From: Microbacterium pullorum
GTDB lineage: Bacteria; Actinomycetota; Actinomycetes; Actinomycetales; Microbacteriaceae
Direction of reading: 5' to 3'
DNA length: 64,000 nt
NCBI RefSeq assembly: GCF_014836535.1
Contig: NZ_JACSQP010000005.1
Span: forward strand, 300,175 to 364,174
Part shown: piece by piece, positions 37,359 through 46,191 of the stretch
Numbering within the stretch: the first letter of the stretch is position 1
Layout of the letters: every line of letters begins with the position of its first letter
Program-made: the position numbers and the translations under genes
The notes under the pieces: model-generated
What the model saw: the letters and a program-made list of their open reading frames with translations, nothing else
Told to the model about the DNA's origin: nothing
The model's database searches: none

Positions 37359-38762
37359 ATGAAGACCTCGTCGGTCAGCCCTCGCAGCGACACCCGGTCG
37401 CCGGGTGCGGTGCTGTCCGACCTCGCCGCGACGCGACGGCGCATGGCCGCTCTCCAGGCCGACGAACTGCAACTGCTGGCCCGGATGAATGCGATCGCGG
37501 CCGAGCAGACCGCCCGGGTGCCGTCGTCGGCGGGTCGGGAACGGGAGATGCCGTTGCGGGCGATCGCGGCCGAGGTCGGCGCCGTGCTGCAGCGATCCGA
37601 CCGGGTGATGCAGGACCGCCTGCACCACGCCACGGTGCTGGTGACCGGGTTCGCGGCGACCGTCGGTGCGTTGCGGGCGGGGCGGATCGACATGGGGCAT
37701 GTGCGGTTGATTCAGGATGCCGGGGCCCGCATCGACGACCCCGACGCCCGCGCCCGGTTCGAACAGGCCGCTCTGGTGGTGTGCGAGCGGGAAACCCCCG
37801 GGCGGGCGCGACCGATCGTCGCGATGATCGCCCAGAAACTGCACCCCGTCCCGCTCGAGGAACGCCACACCGATGCCGCCGCGGGCCGGCGGGTGTGGGT
37901 GCGGGACCTCGACGACGGGATGGCGGAACTCGCAGCCGTGCTGCCGGCGGTGCTGGCGTACGCGATCCGGGACCGGTTGACCGCGTACGCGCGGGAGATC
38001 ACGACCGCGCGGCGGAAAGCGGCCGCGGAGGCGGTTCGGGAGGACGCGACGAGCGCGGACGGTGCGACCGACGCAGAAGCCGCGGGCTCTGACACCGCTG
38101 ACCCCACCACACCCGACCCTGCCGAGGTCGTCGCGACCGACACCCGCACCATCGACCAGGTCCGCGCGGATGTCCTCACCGACCTGCTCCTCACCGGATG
38201 CGCGACCGCACCGGCCGCGACCGGTGCCATCGCCGACGGCGGCGCGATCACCGCCCAGGTGCAGGTCATCATCCCCCTCGACACCCTCACCGGCAACGGC
38301 ACCGCACCCGCAGAACTGGTCGGTTACGGGCCCATCGACCCGGAAACCGCCCGCCGGCTCGCCGCGACCGCGGAACTGTGGGAACGGATCTTCGTCTCAC
38401 CCACCACCGGCGCCGTGCAGTCGGTCGACACCTACCGGCCCAGCGCCGCGCAACGCCGACACCTCGACGCCCGCGATGAACACTGCCGATTCATCGGGTG
38501 TCGAAGACCCGCGAGGCATTGCGACCACGACCACACCCACGACGCCGCGCACGGCGGACCGACCGCGCTATGCAACCTCGCCAACCTCTGCACAAGGCAC
38601 CACCCGATGAAACACGCCACCGCATGGTGCGTGATCCAGAAACTCCACGGCATCCTCGAATGGACCAGCCCCACCGGCCGGGTCTACCCCGACATCCCCC
38701 GACGCGTCCTCGAATTCACCGCCCTCGCCACCGCCGCCGCCTTCGACCCCGCCCCGTTCTAG
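37359..38762 (+). CDS. DUF222-domain HNH endonuclease-like protein (13E12 family type)
   Basis: A 467-residue actinobacterial protein. The N-terminal DUF222 helical region runs to about 230 (LRAGRIDMGHVRLIQDAG is typical), an acidic low-complexity linker follows, and the C-terminus carries a zinc HNH nuclease module near residues 375-430: CRFIGC, HCDHDHTHDAAHGGP, LANLCTRHHPMKH. This family is repeated many times in actinobacterial genomes and its role is unclear. ATG at 37359 follows a purine-rich stretch; an in-frame ATG at 37329 would add ten residues. It is divergent from the sulfatase. Confidence 0.85.
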   Translation: MKTSSVSPRSDTRSPGAVLSDLAATRRRMAALQADELQLLARMNAIAAEQTARVPSSAGREREMPLRAIAAEVGAVLQRSDRVMQDRLHHATVLVTGFAATVGALRAGRIDMGHVRLIQDAGARIDDPDARARFEQAALVVCERETPGRARPIVAMIAQKLHPVPLEERHTDAAAGRRVWVRDLDDGMAELAAVLPAVLAYAIRDRLTAYAREITTARRKAAAEAVREDATSADGATDAEAAGSDTADPTTPDPAEVVATDTRTIDQVRADVLTDLLLTGCATAPAATGAIADGGAITAQVQVIIPLDTLTGNGTAPAELVGYGPIDPETARRLAATAELWERIFVSPTTGAVQSVDTYRPSAAQRRHLDARDEHCRFIGCRRPARHCDHDHTHDAAHGGPTALCNLANLCTRHHPMKHATAWCVIQKLHGILEWTSPTGRVYPDIPRRVLEFTALATAAAFDPAPF

Positions 38763-38804
38763 TAGCCATCTGGTGAGGACCGTCTCGCCAGAAACCGTTC
38801 CGCT

Positions 38805-39359
38805 CTACAACGCGCTCAGGCTCAGCGCGGGTAGGGCCCCCGCACGCGCGGAGGCAGGAACCAAGTCGCCGGCAAGCCGAGCGTGCGTCTCCACGTCGTA
38901 CCGATCGTTGCCGTAGCGGAGCTTCTGCCGCTCGATGCCCTCCACCCGGAAGCCGGCAGCGGTCGCCACGCGACATGAGGCCGGATTGTTCACCCGGTGT
39001 CCGAGCTCGAGCCGATACAGACCGCCCTCGAAGGCCCAGTCCGACACCGCCAGCAGCGCGGCCGTCGCGTATCCCTTACCGCGCGCAGCGGCCGAGAGCC
39101 AGTAAGAGACCCACGCCGTCTCGTGGCGATACTCGATCGCCGACGCACCGACGTTGCCGACGGCGACGCCGTCCTCGACGATGGCCCAGTTCTTCACGTG
39201 CGCGTCGAATCGCAGCGACTGCTCGATGAACGCTTCCGCGGTTGCCGCGCTCCTCAGATCGGCCCCGCTGAACTGAGGAGCGAGATCCGATGCGCTCTCC
39301 GCCGCCGCCAGCAATGCCACAGCATCCCGACCGTCCCAGGGACGAAGGACCACGCTCAT
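38805..39359 (-). CDS. GNAT-family N-acetyltransferase (RimJ/RimL type)
   Basis: A 184-residue acetyltransferase of the RimJ/RimL (Acetyltransf_3) class. The acetyl-CoA motif A is SAAARGKGYATAALLAVSDWAF, preceded by the strand AWVSYWL and followed by RLELGHRVNNPASCRVATAAGFRVEG, a common signature in this class. It may acetylate a protein N-terminus or a small amine; ligand unknown. The ATG at 39359 is preferred to that at 39368 because the GAGGAAGG ribosome site sits 9 nt before it, whereas it abuts the other. Confidence 0.87.
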   Translation of the reverse strand: MSVVLRPWDGRDAVALLAAAESASDLAPQFSGADLRSAATAEAFIEQSLRFDAHVKNWAIVEDGVAVGNVGASAIEYRHETAWVSYWLSAAARGKGYATAALLAVSDWAFEGGLYRLELGHRVNNPASCRVATAAGFRVEGIERQKLRYGNDRYDVETHARLAGDLVPASARAGALPALSLSAL

Positions 39360-39398
39360 CTGATCCATCCTTCCTCAGCGACCGCGCACGCCAGCCCC

Positions 39399-39695
39399 TC
39401 AGACATCGAGCAACCGCAGCCGCGCGGTGACCGGCCCGTGCTCGACGAGACCCTCCGCCTCACGCACGGCGCGCTTGAGCGGCAGCCAGTACCGCCCAGA
39501 CGAATTCGGGAAGATCGACGTGCGCCACGTCGTCGCGCCGACAGTCGCCTCCACGCGCACCGACCCGAACCCCCGCGCGAAAGGTGCCGTGAGCTCGCGG
39601 ATGTCTTCGCTCAGTTCCTCGGGCACATCGGCGAACAGCAACACCTCGGTTCGCGCCGCCCAGCGGAACACGACCGACTCGAACTCGATCTCCAT
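39399..39695 (-). CDS. DUF1905-family protein
   Basis: A 98-residue protein with the DUF1905 pattern: an N-terminal EFESVVFRWAARTEVLLF strand pair, VPEELSEDIREL, GFGSVRVEATVGATTWRTSIFP and LPLKRAVREAEGL. The family is a small beta barrel, often fused to YdeI domains, without known activity. The frame is open upstream for more than 580 codons antisense to the ABC1 gene, but only this part matches a known family. ATG at 39695 has a weak ribosome site; GTG three codons earlier is possible. Confidence 0.8.
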   Translation of the reverse strand: MEIEFESVVFRWAARTEVLLFADVPEELSEDIRELTAPFARGFGSVRVEATVGATTWRTSIFPNSSGRYWLPLKRAVREAEGLVEHGPVTARLRLLDV

Positions 39696-39812
39696 GCCAT
39701 CCACTCTCGCGCACCCCTGCGACGCCGGCATCCCACCGCCCGGCGCCGCTCCACCGGTGGCCGCGTCCATCTCGCCCTTGTCCGCACCGAGCACCCTCGG
39801 GATGATGGGGCC

Positions 39813-41465
39813 ATGCAGCCGCCCCTCGGGAGATACCAGGAGATCGCCGACACCCTCGCCCGACACGGGCTCGGCTTCCTGGCCGGAGAGCTGGGCATCA
39901 CAAGACGCATCGTCGCCCGACGCGGCACCGCCGCCGGCGGTGGCGCCGCCCCGCGACCATTGCCCAACGCGCCCGAGCGACTGCGCCTCGTGCTCGAGGA
40001 CCTGGGCCCCACCTTCGTCAAGCTCGGCCAGCTGCTCTCGACCCGCCCCGACCTGCTGCCCCCGGCCTACATCACCGAGATGGCGAAGCTGCAGGATGCC
40101 GCTCCCCCGATCCCCCGAGACCAGGTGCGCGCGACGATCCGCGCCGAGCTCGGCGCCGAGCCCGAAGACCTCTTCGCCACGTTCGAGTGGACGCCCATGG
40201 CATCCGCATCGATCGGGCAGGCGCACACCGCGACCCTCGCCGACGGCACCGCCGTGGTGGTCAAGGTGCGCCGCCCCGACGTCGTGCGACAGGTGCAGGA
40301 AGACCTCGACATCCTCAGCAACATCGCCACCCGCGCGGCACGCGTGTGGGAGACCGCGCGCACCTATGACATCCCCGGCATCATGCGCGAGTTCGGCGAC
40401 ACGCTGCGCGCAGAGCTGGACTACCTGCGCGAGGCCCGCAACGCCGAACGCTTCGCCGCCAACTTCGCCGACCGGCCCGATGTCATCATCCCGCGGGTCT
40501 ACTGGGACACCACCACCTCGCGCGTGCTCACGCTCGAACGCATGACCGGCATCAAGGTCAGCGACCGTGACGCACTGGATGCCGCGGGCCTGGACCCCCG
40601 CCAGATCGCGGTGGCCGGGGCGAACATCGTGCTGACGATGATCTTCGACGACCGGTTCTTCCACGCCGATCTGCACCCCGGCAACCTGTTCATCCACCCG
40701 CATGGCCGCGTCGCACTGATCGACTTCGGCATGGTGGGCGAGATCAGCGAAGAACTCAGCGACAAACTCGCCGGCGTCTTCATCGCCTCGGCCACCCGCA
40801 ACACCGACGCGCTCGCGAGCGCCCTCATCGACCTTTCCATCGCGCAGACCTCCATCGACCGGCGCGCGCTGCGCGCCTCGCTGTCGTCGCTGTTCGCGCA
40901 GTACTCCGACCGGGCCCTGGGCGACATCCACTTCACCCGGCTCGCCACCGACCTGCTGCGCGTGCTGCGCGAACACCGACTGCAGCTGCCGCAGGAGATC
41001 TCGCTGGTCGTGCGGGCGTTGCTCGTGACCGAGGGCGTGGGCGTGCAGCTCGACCCGCGCTTCGAACTCAACTCCGTGATCACGCCGTTCGCGCGGCGCC
41101 TCATCCGCGAGAGGTTCTCGCCGGCGGCGATCGCCAAACGGGTGGGCCGAGCGTCGATCGATGCCGGTTCGCTGTTGCTCGAGCTGCCCACGCGGCTGCG
41201 CCGGCTCACCGAGGTCATGGACCAGAGCGGCATCGAGGTGCACTTGCGCGCGGCCGAACTCGATCCGCTCATGGGGCGCGCCGAGCGCATCGGCAACCGC
41301 CTCGTGGCGGGCGTCATCACCGCCGCCCTCATCAACGCGCTGGGTCAGGTGATCTCCCGCGACAGCCGACTGCGCACCTGGAAGAGCGCGCTGACGAGCG
41401 CCGGCCTCACCGCCTTCACGACGCTCAGCGGCTACCTGCTCTGGACGGCCCGACGGCACCGCTGA
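39813..41465 (+). CDS. ABC1/UbiB (AarF)-family atypical kinase
   Basis: A 550-residue membrane-anchored atypical kinase. UbiB hallmarks: the KxGQ motif FVKLGQLLSTR (~70), the alanine-rich loop PMASASIGQAH (~128-138) in place of a P-loop, VVVKVRRP lysine, the catalytic HADLHPGNLF (~283-292) and the metal-binding LIDFGMVG (~302-309). Two hydrophobic C-terminal segments (~497-545) anchor it. UbiB proteins are ATPases tied to ubiquinone or other isoprenoid lipid homeostasis; in menaquinone-using actinobacteria the role is unknown. ATG 39813 lies at the start of recognisable homology. Confidence 0.9.
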   Translation: MQPPLGRYQEIADTLARHGLGFLAGELGITRRIVARRGTAAGGGAAPRPLPNAPERLRLVLEDLGPTFVKLGQLLSTRPDLLPPAYITEMAKLQDAAPPIPRDQVRATIRAELGAEPEDLFATFEWTPMASASIGQAHTATLADGTAVVVKVRRPDVVRQVQEDLDILSNIATRAARVWETARTYDIPGIMREFGDTLRAELDYLREARNAERFAANFADRPDVIIPRVYWDTTTSRVLTLERMTGIKVSDRDALDAAGLDPRQIAVAGANIVLTMIFDDRFFHADLHPGNLFIHPHGRVALIDFGMVGEISEELSDKLAGVFIASATRNTDALASALIDLSIAQTSIDRRALRASLSSLFAQYSDRALGDIHFTRLATDLLRVLREHRLQLPQEISLVVRALLVTEGVGVQLDPRFELNSVITPFARRLIRERFSPAAIAKRVGRASIDAGSLLLELPTRLRRLTEVMDQSGIEVHLRAAELDPLMGRAERIGNRLVAGVITAALINALGQVISRDSRLRTWKSALTSAGLTAFTTLSGYLLWTARRHR

Positions 41466-41495
41466 CGATCCGCGGCGCCGTCGGACCCGGGGTCG

Positions 41496-42317
41496 TCAGG
41501 CGATCCAGGGCGAGGTGACTCCGAAGGCCTGCGCCACGGCGCGGATCTCCTCCAGGCTGAGCCCCTCGGCCTGGCCGCCGCCGGTGAGGTTCATGTACTC
41601 GTACTTCGCACCGGTCTCGGCGTACTCCACACGGTCGACTGCGCGCGTGGCGGAGAGGTCGGAACGCGCCATCACACCGTGCTTGCTCCACAGCACGATC
41701 TCGAAGTCGCGGAGCCCCTTCACGTTGGCATCCATCAGCTCGGCAGAGCCCGGGACCATGAACTCCAGCACCCCGATGCCACCGGGCAGCGCCACGATCG
41801 ACTCCGGCTCCCAGCGCAGGATGCGGCGGTTCATCGTCTCGTTGTCGCGGTACTGCGGAACGTGACTGAGGTAGGTCAGGTGCGGCGGCTGCGCGTGCAC
41901 GACCGCGTGGAACGGCAGGTTGCGCCGACCGACCTGGTCGTCGTGCACCGCGAGGTGGGAGTTGAACTCGCTCGTGAGCTTCTCGAACTGGCGCTGGGGC
42001 GACGTGAGCATCTCGGCGTGGATGCCGTCGGGCTCGACGATCACCGCGGCGATCGCCGCGACGGGGTTGTCGGCGATCTGACGCAGCCGCCGGCCCGACC
42101 CTGTGACCAGCAGCGTGCGGCCCGCGAGCGCGGGTGCCGCCAGCGGCAGTTCGATGCGCTCGGAGATCGGGAACACCTGGCGCACGCGGGGCAGTTCATC
42201 CAGGCACAGCGAGATGTTGCCCGCTCCGGCCTCACTCGCGTCGATCTCGCAGATGCGGTGACCGGCGGCCCCCATGTTCGCGAGGTACTGCTCGATGGTC
42301 GGGCGATCGGTGGTCAT
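41496..42317 (-). CDS. rhaD: Class II aldolase, rhamnulose-1-phosphate aldolase-like
   Basis: A 273-residue zinc class II aldolase. Motifs include EAGAGNISLCLDELP, the LVTGSGRRLRQI phosphate-binding segment, the metal site HAQPPHLTYLSH (~142), and WSKHGVMARS with another metal His. Length and motif spacing fit RhaD (about 274) rather than shorter fuculose- or ribulose-phosphate enzymes. RhaD splits L-rhamnulose-1-phosphate into DHAP and lactaldehyde. No other rhamnose gene is present here, so the substrate is tentative. ATG 42317 has an AGGAG ribosome site. Its promoter carries operator-like sites of two families. Confidence 0.82.
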   Translation of the reverse strand: MTTDRPTIEQYLANMGAAGHRICEIDASEAGAGNISLCLDELPRVRQVFPISERIELPLAAPALAGRTLLVTGSGRRLRQIADNPVAAIAAVIVEPDGIHAEMLTSPQRQFEKLTSEFNSHLAVHDDQVGRRNLPFHAVVHAQPPHLTYLSHVPQYRDNETMNRRILRWEPESIVALPGGIGVLEFMVPGSAELMDANVKGLRDFEIVLWSKHGVMARSDLSATRAVDRVEYAETGAKYEYMNLTGGGQAEGLSLEEIRAVAQAFGVTSPWIA

Positions 42318-42343
42318 GGAGACTCCTTGAGTGCGGTTCGTGA

Positions 42344-42385
42344 TGAATCGTTTCAATCCTATGAGTGGTCAGACCACGGAGTCAA
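42344..42385 (-). promoter_or_regulatory. rhaD promoter with LacI-type and GntR/FadR-type operators
   Basis: On the minus strand -35 TTGACT (42380-42385) and -10 TAGGAT (42356-42361) are 18 nt apart. The spacer contains GTGGTC-A-GACCAC (42365-42377), a perfect palindrome matching the TGGTCnGACCA core of FadR/GntR-FCD regulators. TGAAACGATTCA (42344-42355), one base off the LacI-family TGAAACGTTTCA, overlaps the predicted start point. Both would block transcription when occupied. Confidence 0.65.
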
Positions 42386-42455
42386 GACTTCGCGGGTGTC
42401 CCTGCTCGACAAGGGGCAACCGGCCTCTCGCCGGCGCCGCCGAAACGCGGACATC

Positions 42456-42522
42456 TGCCCAAACGAGGGTCGCTGGCATCCAGGCATCCGCATCTCGGCA
42501 GATCTCCGCATCCGGGCAACGG
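42456..42522. repeat. Dispersed intergenic repeat, copy A
   Basis: Shares TGCCCAAACGAGG and the block GGCATCCGCATCTCGGCA plus GATCTCC-CATC-GGGC-ACGG with a second copy at 46192-46258, same orientation, about 3.7 kb apart. The ends GCCC and GGGC could pair. Lies between rhaD and the isochorismatase gene. Confidence 0.75.
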
Positions 42523-42562
42523 TGTAGCAGGTGCGAAGGCCCGAACGCGCGAAGGTGCAGTC

Positions 42563-43144
42563 TCAGGAACCGACGGCGGTGACCGCGGTGCGCTCGGCGG
42601 TCGTCACGATGCGTGCGAACTCCCGTGCACCGAGGATGCTCTCGGTGCGGCGCATGATGTCCTCCCCCGACACCGCTCCATAGCCCTCACCGGCGGTGAT
42701 GGCCGACGTCGTCGTGGCATCCGTCACGAACTCCACGGCGAAACCGAGGTCGCTCGCCACGCGCGCCGTGGTTTCACAGCACTGCTCGGTGCGGATGCCG
42801 CAGATCACGACCCGCTCGACGCCGTGGTCGACGAGTTGACGCTGCAGATCAGTCGAGGCGAAGGCGTTGACCGTCGTCTTGGTCACCCGCAGTTCGTGCG
42901 GCCGCGGTTCGAACTCGGACACGACCCGCACGAACCCGTTGTCGGGGTCGAAGACGCCGCCGGTGCCCGGTTCGGAATGCGTCACCCAGACGACCACGCC
43001 ACCGTTGATCCGGGCCCGCTCGACGAGCAGGGCGATGTTCTCGAGCACGCGCGGGTTGGCGGTCGCTGCCCAGTCGTCGGTTCGCTGACGAAAGGACTCC
43101 TGCGCGTCGATGACGAGCAGGGCGGTGCGCGGGGTCTGTGTCAT
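42563..43144 (-). CDS. Isochorismatase-family cysteine hydrolase
   Basis: A 193-residue hydrolase of the isochorismatase/nicotinamidase fold. Catalytic triad candidates are Asp13 in LLVIDAQ, Lys in VTKTTVNAF (~87) and Cys in IRTEQCCETTARVA (~124). The group includes nicotinamidases, N-carbamoylsarcosine amidases and true isochorismatases; residues around the cysteine fit a general cysteine hydrolase. The ATG at 43144 opens the typical TPRTALLVID start. No operon partner; substrate unknown. Confidence 0.88.
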   Translation of the reverse strand: MTQTPRTALLVIDAQESFRQRTDDWAATANPRVLENIALLVERARINGGVVVWVTHSEPGTGGVFDPDNGFVRVVSEFEPRPHELRVTKTTVNAFASTDLQRQLVDHGVERVVICGIRTEQCCETTARVASDLGFAVEFVTDATTTSAITAGEGYGAVSGEDIMRRTESILGAREFARIVTTAERTAVTAVGS

Positions 43145-43311
43145 ACCGGCATCCTCACCCACGCCGCCGGGCCGCGGCCAGCGGCGAAGCGGCCACCATC
43201 CGCAGCATTCCGGCCAGGCGCATCACCACGGCATCGTCTTTCACGCTTGACTGGCCTCAGCACGGTTCTCCCGCGGCCCGCCGGCCGCACATCGCACAAC
43301 GAGGAGTGAGC

Positions 43312-43974
43312 ATGGTCGACGTACAGGCACAGATCGACGCCGTGACGCGCGCAATGCGCACCGAGCAGATCGACGGAGCACGATCGTACGTCCAGGTGAT
43401 CGCGCAGGACTACCCCGTCGGCATCGACGAGGTGTGGAATGCCACCACGACCGAGCGCATCGCGCGCTGGTTCCTGCCCGTCACCGGCGACCTGCACGTC
43501 GGCGGCCGCTACCAGTTGACGGGCAACGCGGGCGGTGAGGTGCTCTCGTGCGCGCCGCCTTCGGGTGGCACCGCCGGCTTCCGCGCCACGTGGGAGTTCG
43601 GCGGCAGCATCTCGTGGATCACCGTGCGCCTCACCTCGCTCGCGCCGGACCGTACCCGGCTCGAACTCGAGCACACCTCCCGCGTCGACGACATCCCGGT
43701 GGAGATGTGGCAGACATACGGACCGGGCGCCACCGGTGTCGGCTGGGATCACGGCCTGCTGGGGCTCGCGCTGCACCTCGGCGCGCTCGAGGGGCAGGTC
43801 TCGCCTGCAGCGGCGCAGGAGTGGTCGCTCTCGCCGGAGGGCACCGCCTTCGCGCGGGCCGCCGCCGACCGCTGGTCCGATGTGCACGTCGCCGCAGGCG
43901 CCGACCGGGAACAGGCCGCGCATGCCGCCGACGCGACCTTCGGCTTCTACACCGGACACGCGCCCGACGCCTGA
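43312..43974 (+). CDS. SRPBCC (AHSA1-type) domain protein
   Basis: A 220-residue protein of the Bet v1-like/AHSA1 superfamily. The family pattern is clear: YPVGIDEVWNATTTERIARWFLPVTGDLHVGGRYQL-type N-terminus (key residues VW, WF, GG), a WEFGGSISWITVRL strand and a final helix with TGVGWDHGLLGLALHLG. AHSA1-type proteins bind hydrophobic ligands or Hsp90 or act as transcription-linked polyketide cyclase-like folds; role unknown. ATG 43312 has a GAGGAG ribosome site 7 nt upstream. Terminator follows. Confidence 0.87.
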   Translation: MVDVQAQIDAVTRAMRTEQIDGARSYVQVIAQDYPVGIDEVWNATTTERIARWFLPVTGDLHVGGRYQLTGNAGGEVLSCAPPSGGTAGFRATWEFGGSISWITVRLTSLAPDRTRLELEHTSRVDDIPVEMWQTYGPGATGVGWDHGLLGLALHLGALEGQVSPAAAQEWSLSPEGTAFARAAADRWSDVHVAAGADREQAAHAADATFGFYTGHAPDA

Positions 43975-44011
43975 CGCAGCCCTCACCGCACGTCACCGGG
44001 GCAAAGAAGAA

Positions 44012-44039
44012 GCCCCGACCGTTACCACGCGGCCGGGGC
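44012..44039. terminator. Terminator between the SRPBCC gene and cueP
   Basis: GCCCCGACCG (44012-44021) pairs with CGGCCGGGGC (44030-44039) with one mismatch and an 8-nt loop. Placed between convergent genes, so it may act in both directions. Confidence 0.65.
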
Positions 44040-44124
44040 GAGACGAATGAGAGTTCGCCTATCGAGGACAAGCTTACCCTGCCGAGAGCCGAGGGCGCGC
44101 CACGCGCCCTCGGCCCGGCAGCGG

Positions 44125-44733
44125 TCAGCTCAGTTGCATCGTCGTGATGCAGGTGGCGTCGTCGGCCTTCGCGGTCGAGATGGCGGTGGTCGCAGACCGA
44201 CCTTCGGCGGAGATCGTGAGCGTTGCCTGGATGCCGCGCGGCAGCCATACACCGACGAAGCCGTTGTCGAACGTGTTCCGCGACTCCGACACGAGCACGG
44301 CGCCGGTGGCGTCGTCGACGACGGCGATCTCCACCGCAGTGTTGCGCAGCTCCCCCACGCACGTGGTGAGGCTGTGGAAATAGCAGTCGTGTGTCTGCGC
44401 GACGTAGGGGGCGATCGAAAGGTATGTCTCGTCCGCCGGCATCGGCACGCTGATCTGACGGTCCTGGTCGTCCGTGACGATCAGCTCGTCGGGGCGCACC
44501 GACGCGAGGAGATCGTCGGGTCGTTCGTCGATGGGCATCGCGTCGAGCCGCTCGATGATGCCGGCGGCATCCAGTCCGTTCAGGTCGTGCTCCGTCAGCA
44601 CCTGCTGCTCGAGGGTGGGCGGCGCGGCGGCGGGCGTTGCTGCGGCGCAGCCGGCCAGCACGATCGCCGCAGCGGCGAGCGCGGCCCCGACGGCGAGCGC
44701 GCGGCGGGGACGGGTGAAGTGGGTCGTGGTCAT
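44125..44733 (-). CDS. cueP: CueP-family copper-binding lipoprotein
   Basis: A 202-residue exported lipoprotein. The signal peptide ends in a lipobox VLAGC, with lipidated Cys29. The mature part contains the CueP signature CYFHSLTTCVGEL (Cys ~116 and ~124) followed by TFDNGFVGVWLPRGIQ and a C-terminal TCITTMQL cysteine, the three-Cys copper site of the family. In Salmonella CueP is the main periplasmic copper protein and feeds copper to superoxide dismutase; actinobacterial versions are lipoproteins on the outer face of the membrane. It is next to a Met/His-rich DUF6153 membrane protein, which fits copper handling. Confidence 0.88.
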   Translation of the reverse strand: MTTTHFTRPRRALAVGAALAAAAIVLAGCAAATPAAAPPTLEQQVLTEHDLNGLDAAGIIERLDAMPIDERPDDLLASVRPDELIVTDDQDRQISVPMPADETYLSIAPYVAQTHDCYFHSLTTCVGELRNTAVEIAVVDDATGAVLVSESRNTFDNGFVGVWLPRGIQATLTISAEGRSATTAISTAKADDATCITTMQLS

Positions 44734-44831
44734 GTCAGTTGTTCGCTTTCGTCATTCGAAGGAGGAAGCGCGCTCATCGGCGCGATGATGCGAGGGGACG
44801 GCGGCGCGGCGCGCTGCGGTCCCACCTCTCC

Positions 44832-45266
44832 TCACGTGCGGCTGATGCAGAGGGCGTGAAGCGACAGTGACGCGGCGAGCCGGCGGGCGGCGGGGCGACC
44901 CCGTGCGGTGCCCCGGCGCGGCATCCGCAGTCCCGCGCCCTGCAGCCCCGGGGCGATCACGAACAGCACGATGAGCAGAGCGATCACGCAGGACATCGCC
45001 ATGCCCACATGCCCGTCGGGGCCGCATTCCGCGCACCCGGCGGCATGCGGCACGGGCGCGGGCGCGGCGAGCGGCACGTCGTGGTGCCCGGTCATCGACA
45101 TCGACATATCCGACGACGGCTGCGCGTCCGCGCCGCCGTTCAGATTGAGGGTGTGCATCGCCAGCAGCCCGACGATCACGGCGATGGCGGTCAACGCGCT
45201 GATCGCCGCCACCCGGAACACCGCAGGTCGGCGGCGGCGGACCTCCGCGGCGACGACCGATGCCAT
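44832..45266 (-). CDS. DUF6153-like small membrane protein with Met/His-rich loop
   Basis: A 144-residue protein with two transmembrane helices (~17-36 and ~92-110) joined by an extracytoplasmic loop that holds MSMSMTGHHD and a CAEC pair, both suited to bind copper. The C-terminus is basic and cytoplasmic. This is the layout of the actinobacterial DUF6153 family. It lies directly upstream of cueP on the same strand (98-nt gap), so the two probably act together. The open frame continues upstream antisense to the TauE/SafE gene, but ATG 45266 begins the recognisable protein. Confidence 0.75.
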   Translation of the reverse strand: MASVVAAEVRRRRPAVFRVAAISALTAIAVIVGLLAMHTLNLNGGADAQPSSDMSMSMTGHHDVPLAAPAPVPHAAGCAECGPDGHVGMAMSCVIALLIVLFVIAPGLQGAGLRMPRRGTARGRPAARRLAASLSLHALCISRT

Positions 45267-45298
45267 GCCCCTCAGTCTACGAACGTCGCCGCCCGCGC

Positions 45299-46075
45299 TC
45301 AGCCGGCATCCACCAGCAGCGCGACGAACACGGCAAGCCCGAAGATCACGACCGACCAGCGCAGCAGCGGCACCGGCAGCCGACGCCCGATCGCGGCGCC
45401 CAGCCAACCGCCCAGCAGGCCCGAGACCGCCATGATGCCTGCGGCCGGCCACGACACGTCGGCGAAGATCGCGAAGAACACCAGCGACACCGCGCTCGCG
45501 ACCACCGACAGCACGCTCTTGAGCGCGTTGAGCCGCTGCAGCGATTCGCGCAGCGCCACCCCGAGGACGCCCAGCATCATGATGCCGAGGCCGGCGTTGA
45601 AATACCCGCCGTACACCGCGACTCCGAGTTGCCCCGCGCCCGCCCAGCGCAGCCGCTCGGTGCGTGGGGTGGATGCCGCGCCGCGCTCGGTGCGGCGGGC
45701 GACCAGCGCGCTCAGGTACGGCTGCGCGGCGAGGAGGAGCGTCGAGGCGAGCACGAGCCACGGCACCACGGCGGTGAACGTGCCCTCGTCGCCCAGCAGG
45801 AGCAGGGTCGAGCCGACGAGGGCACCGACGACCGTGATGACACTCAGCACGATGATGCGGCGGCGTTGGCCCGACAGCTCGCGACGATATCCCCACGCTC
45901 CGCCGACATAGCCGGGGAGCGCCGCCACCGTGTTGGTCACGTTCGCGATCACCGGCGGGTAGCCGAGGGCGAGCAGGGCCGGGAAGGTGACGAGAGAGCC
46001 GCCGCCGGCGATCGCATTGATCGCACCGGCCGCCGTTCCCGCGAGAGCCAAGAGCACGATCGCGCCCCAGTCCAT
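45299..46075 (-). CDS. TauE/SafE-family sulfite exporter-like permease
   Basis: A 258-residue integral membrane protein with about eight helices. The family's glycine-rich N-terminal motif is present (AAGAINAIAGGGSLVTFPALLALGYPP, key residues NAIAGGGS) and its repeat (YGGYFNAGLGIMMLGVLG). Members export small organo-sulfonates or sulfite or move other anions; substrate unknown. ATG 46075 follows an excellent AGGAGGTG ribosome site, which excludes the longer frame. Confidence 0.9.
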   Translation of the reverse strand: MDWGAIVLLALAGTAAGAINAIAGGGSLVTFPALLALGYPPVIANVTNTVAALPGYVGGAWGYRRELSGQRRRIIVLSVITVVGALVGSTLLLLGDEGTFTAVVPWLVLASTLLLAAQPYLSALVARRTERGAASTPRTERLRWAGAGQLGVAVYGGYFNAGLGIMMLGVLGVALRESLQRLNALKSVLSVVASAVSLVFFAIFADVSWPAAGIMAVSGLLGGWLGAAIGRRLPVPLLRWSVVIFGLAVFVALLVDAG

Positions 46076-46191
46076 CCGACACCTCCTGAGCCTCACCCGG
46101 AACCTCCACTCAAGCAGATGCCGCATGCGGCACCTATTCGCGGTCGGCCCGTGAACGACCTCCCGCGATGCGTCGCCGAACCGAGGGGATC

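Noticed and set aside
37359..38762. Homing or mobile nuclease
   Set aside because: The HNH protein is of the DUF222 type that is abundant and fixed in actinobacteria, and no flanking repeats or interrupted gene were seen.
39696..41459. Long minus-strand frame upstream of the DUF1905 gene
   Set aside because: It is antisense to the ABC1 kinase gene and only the last 98 codons match a family.
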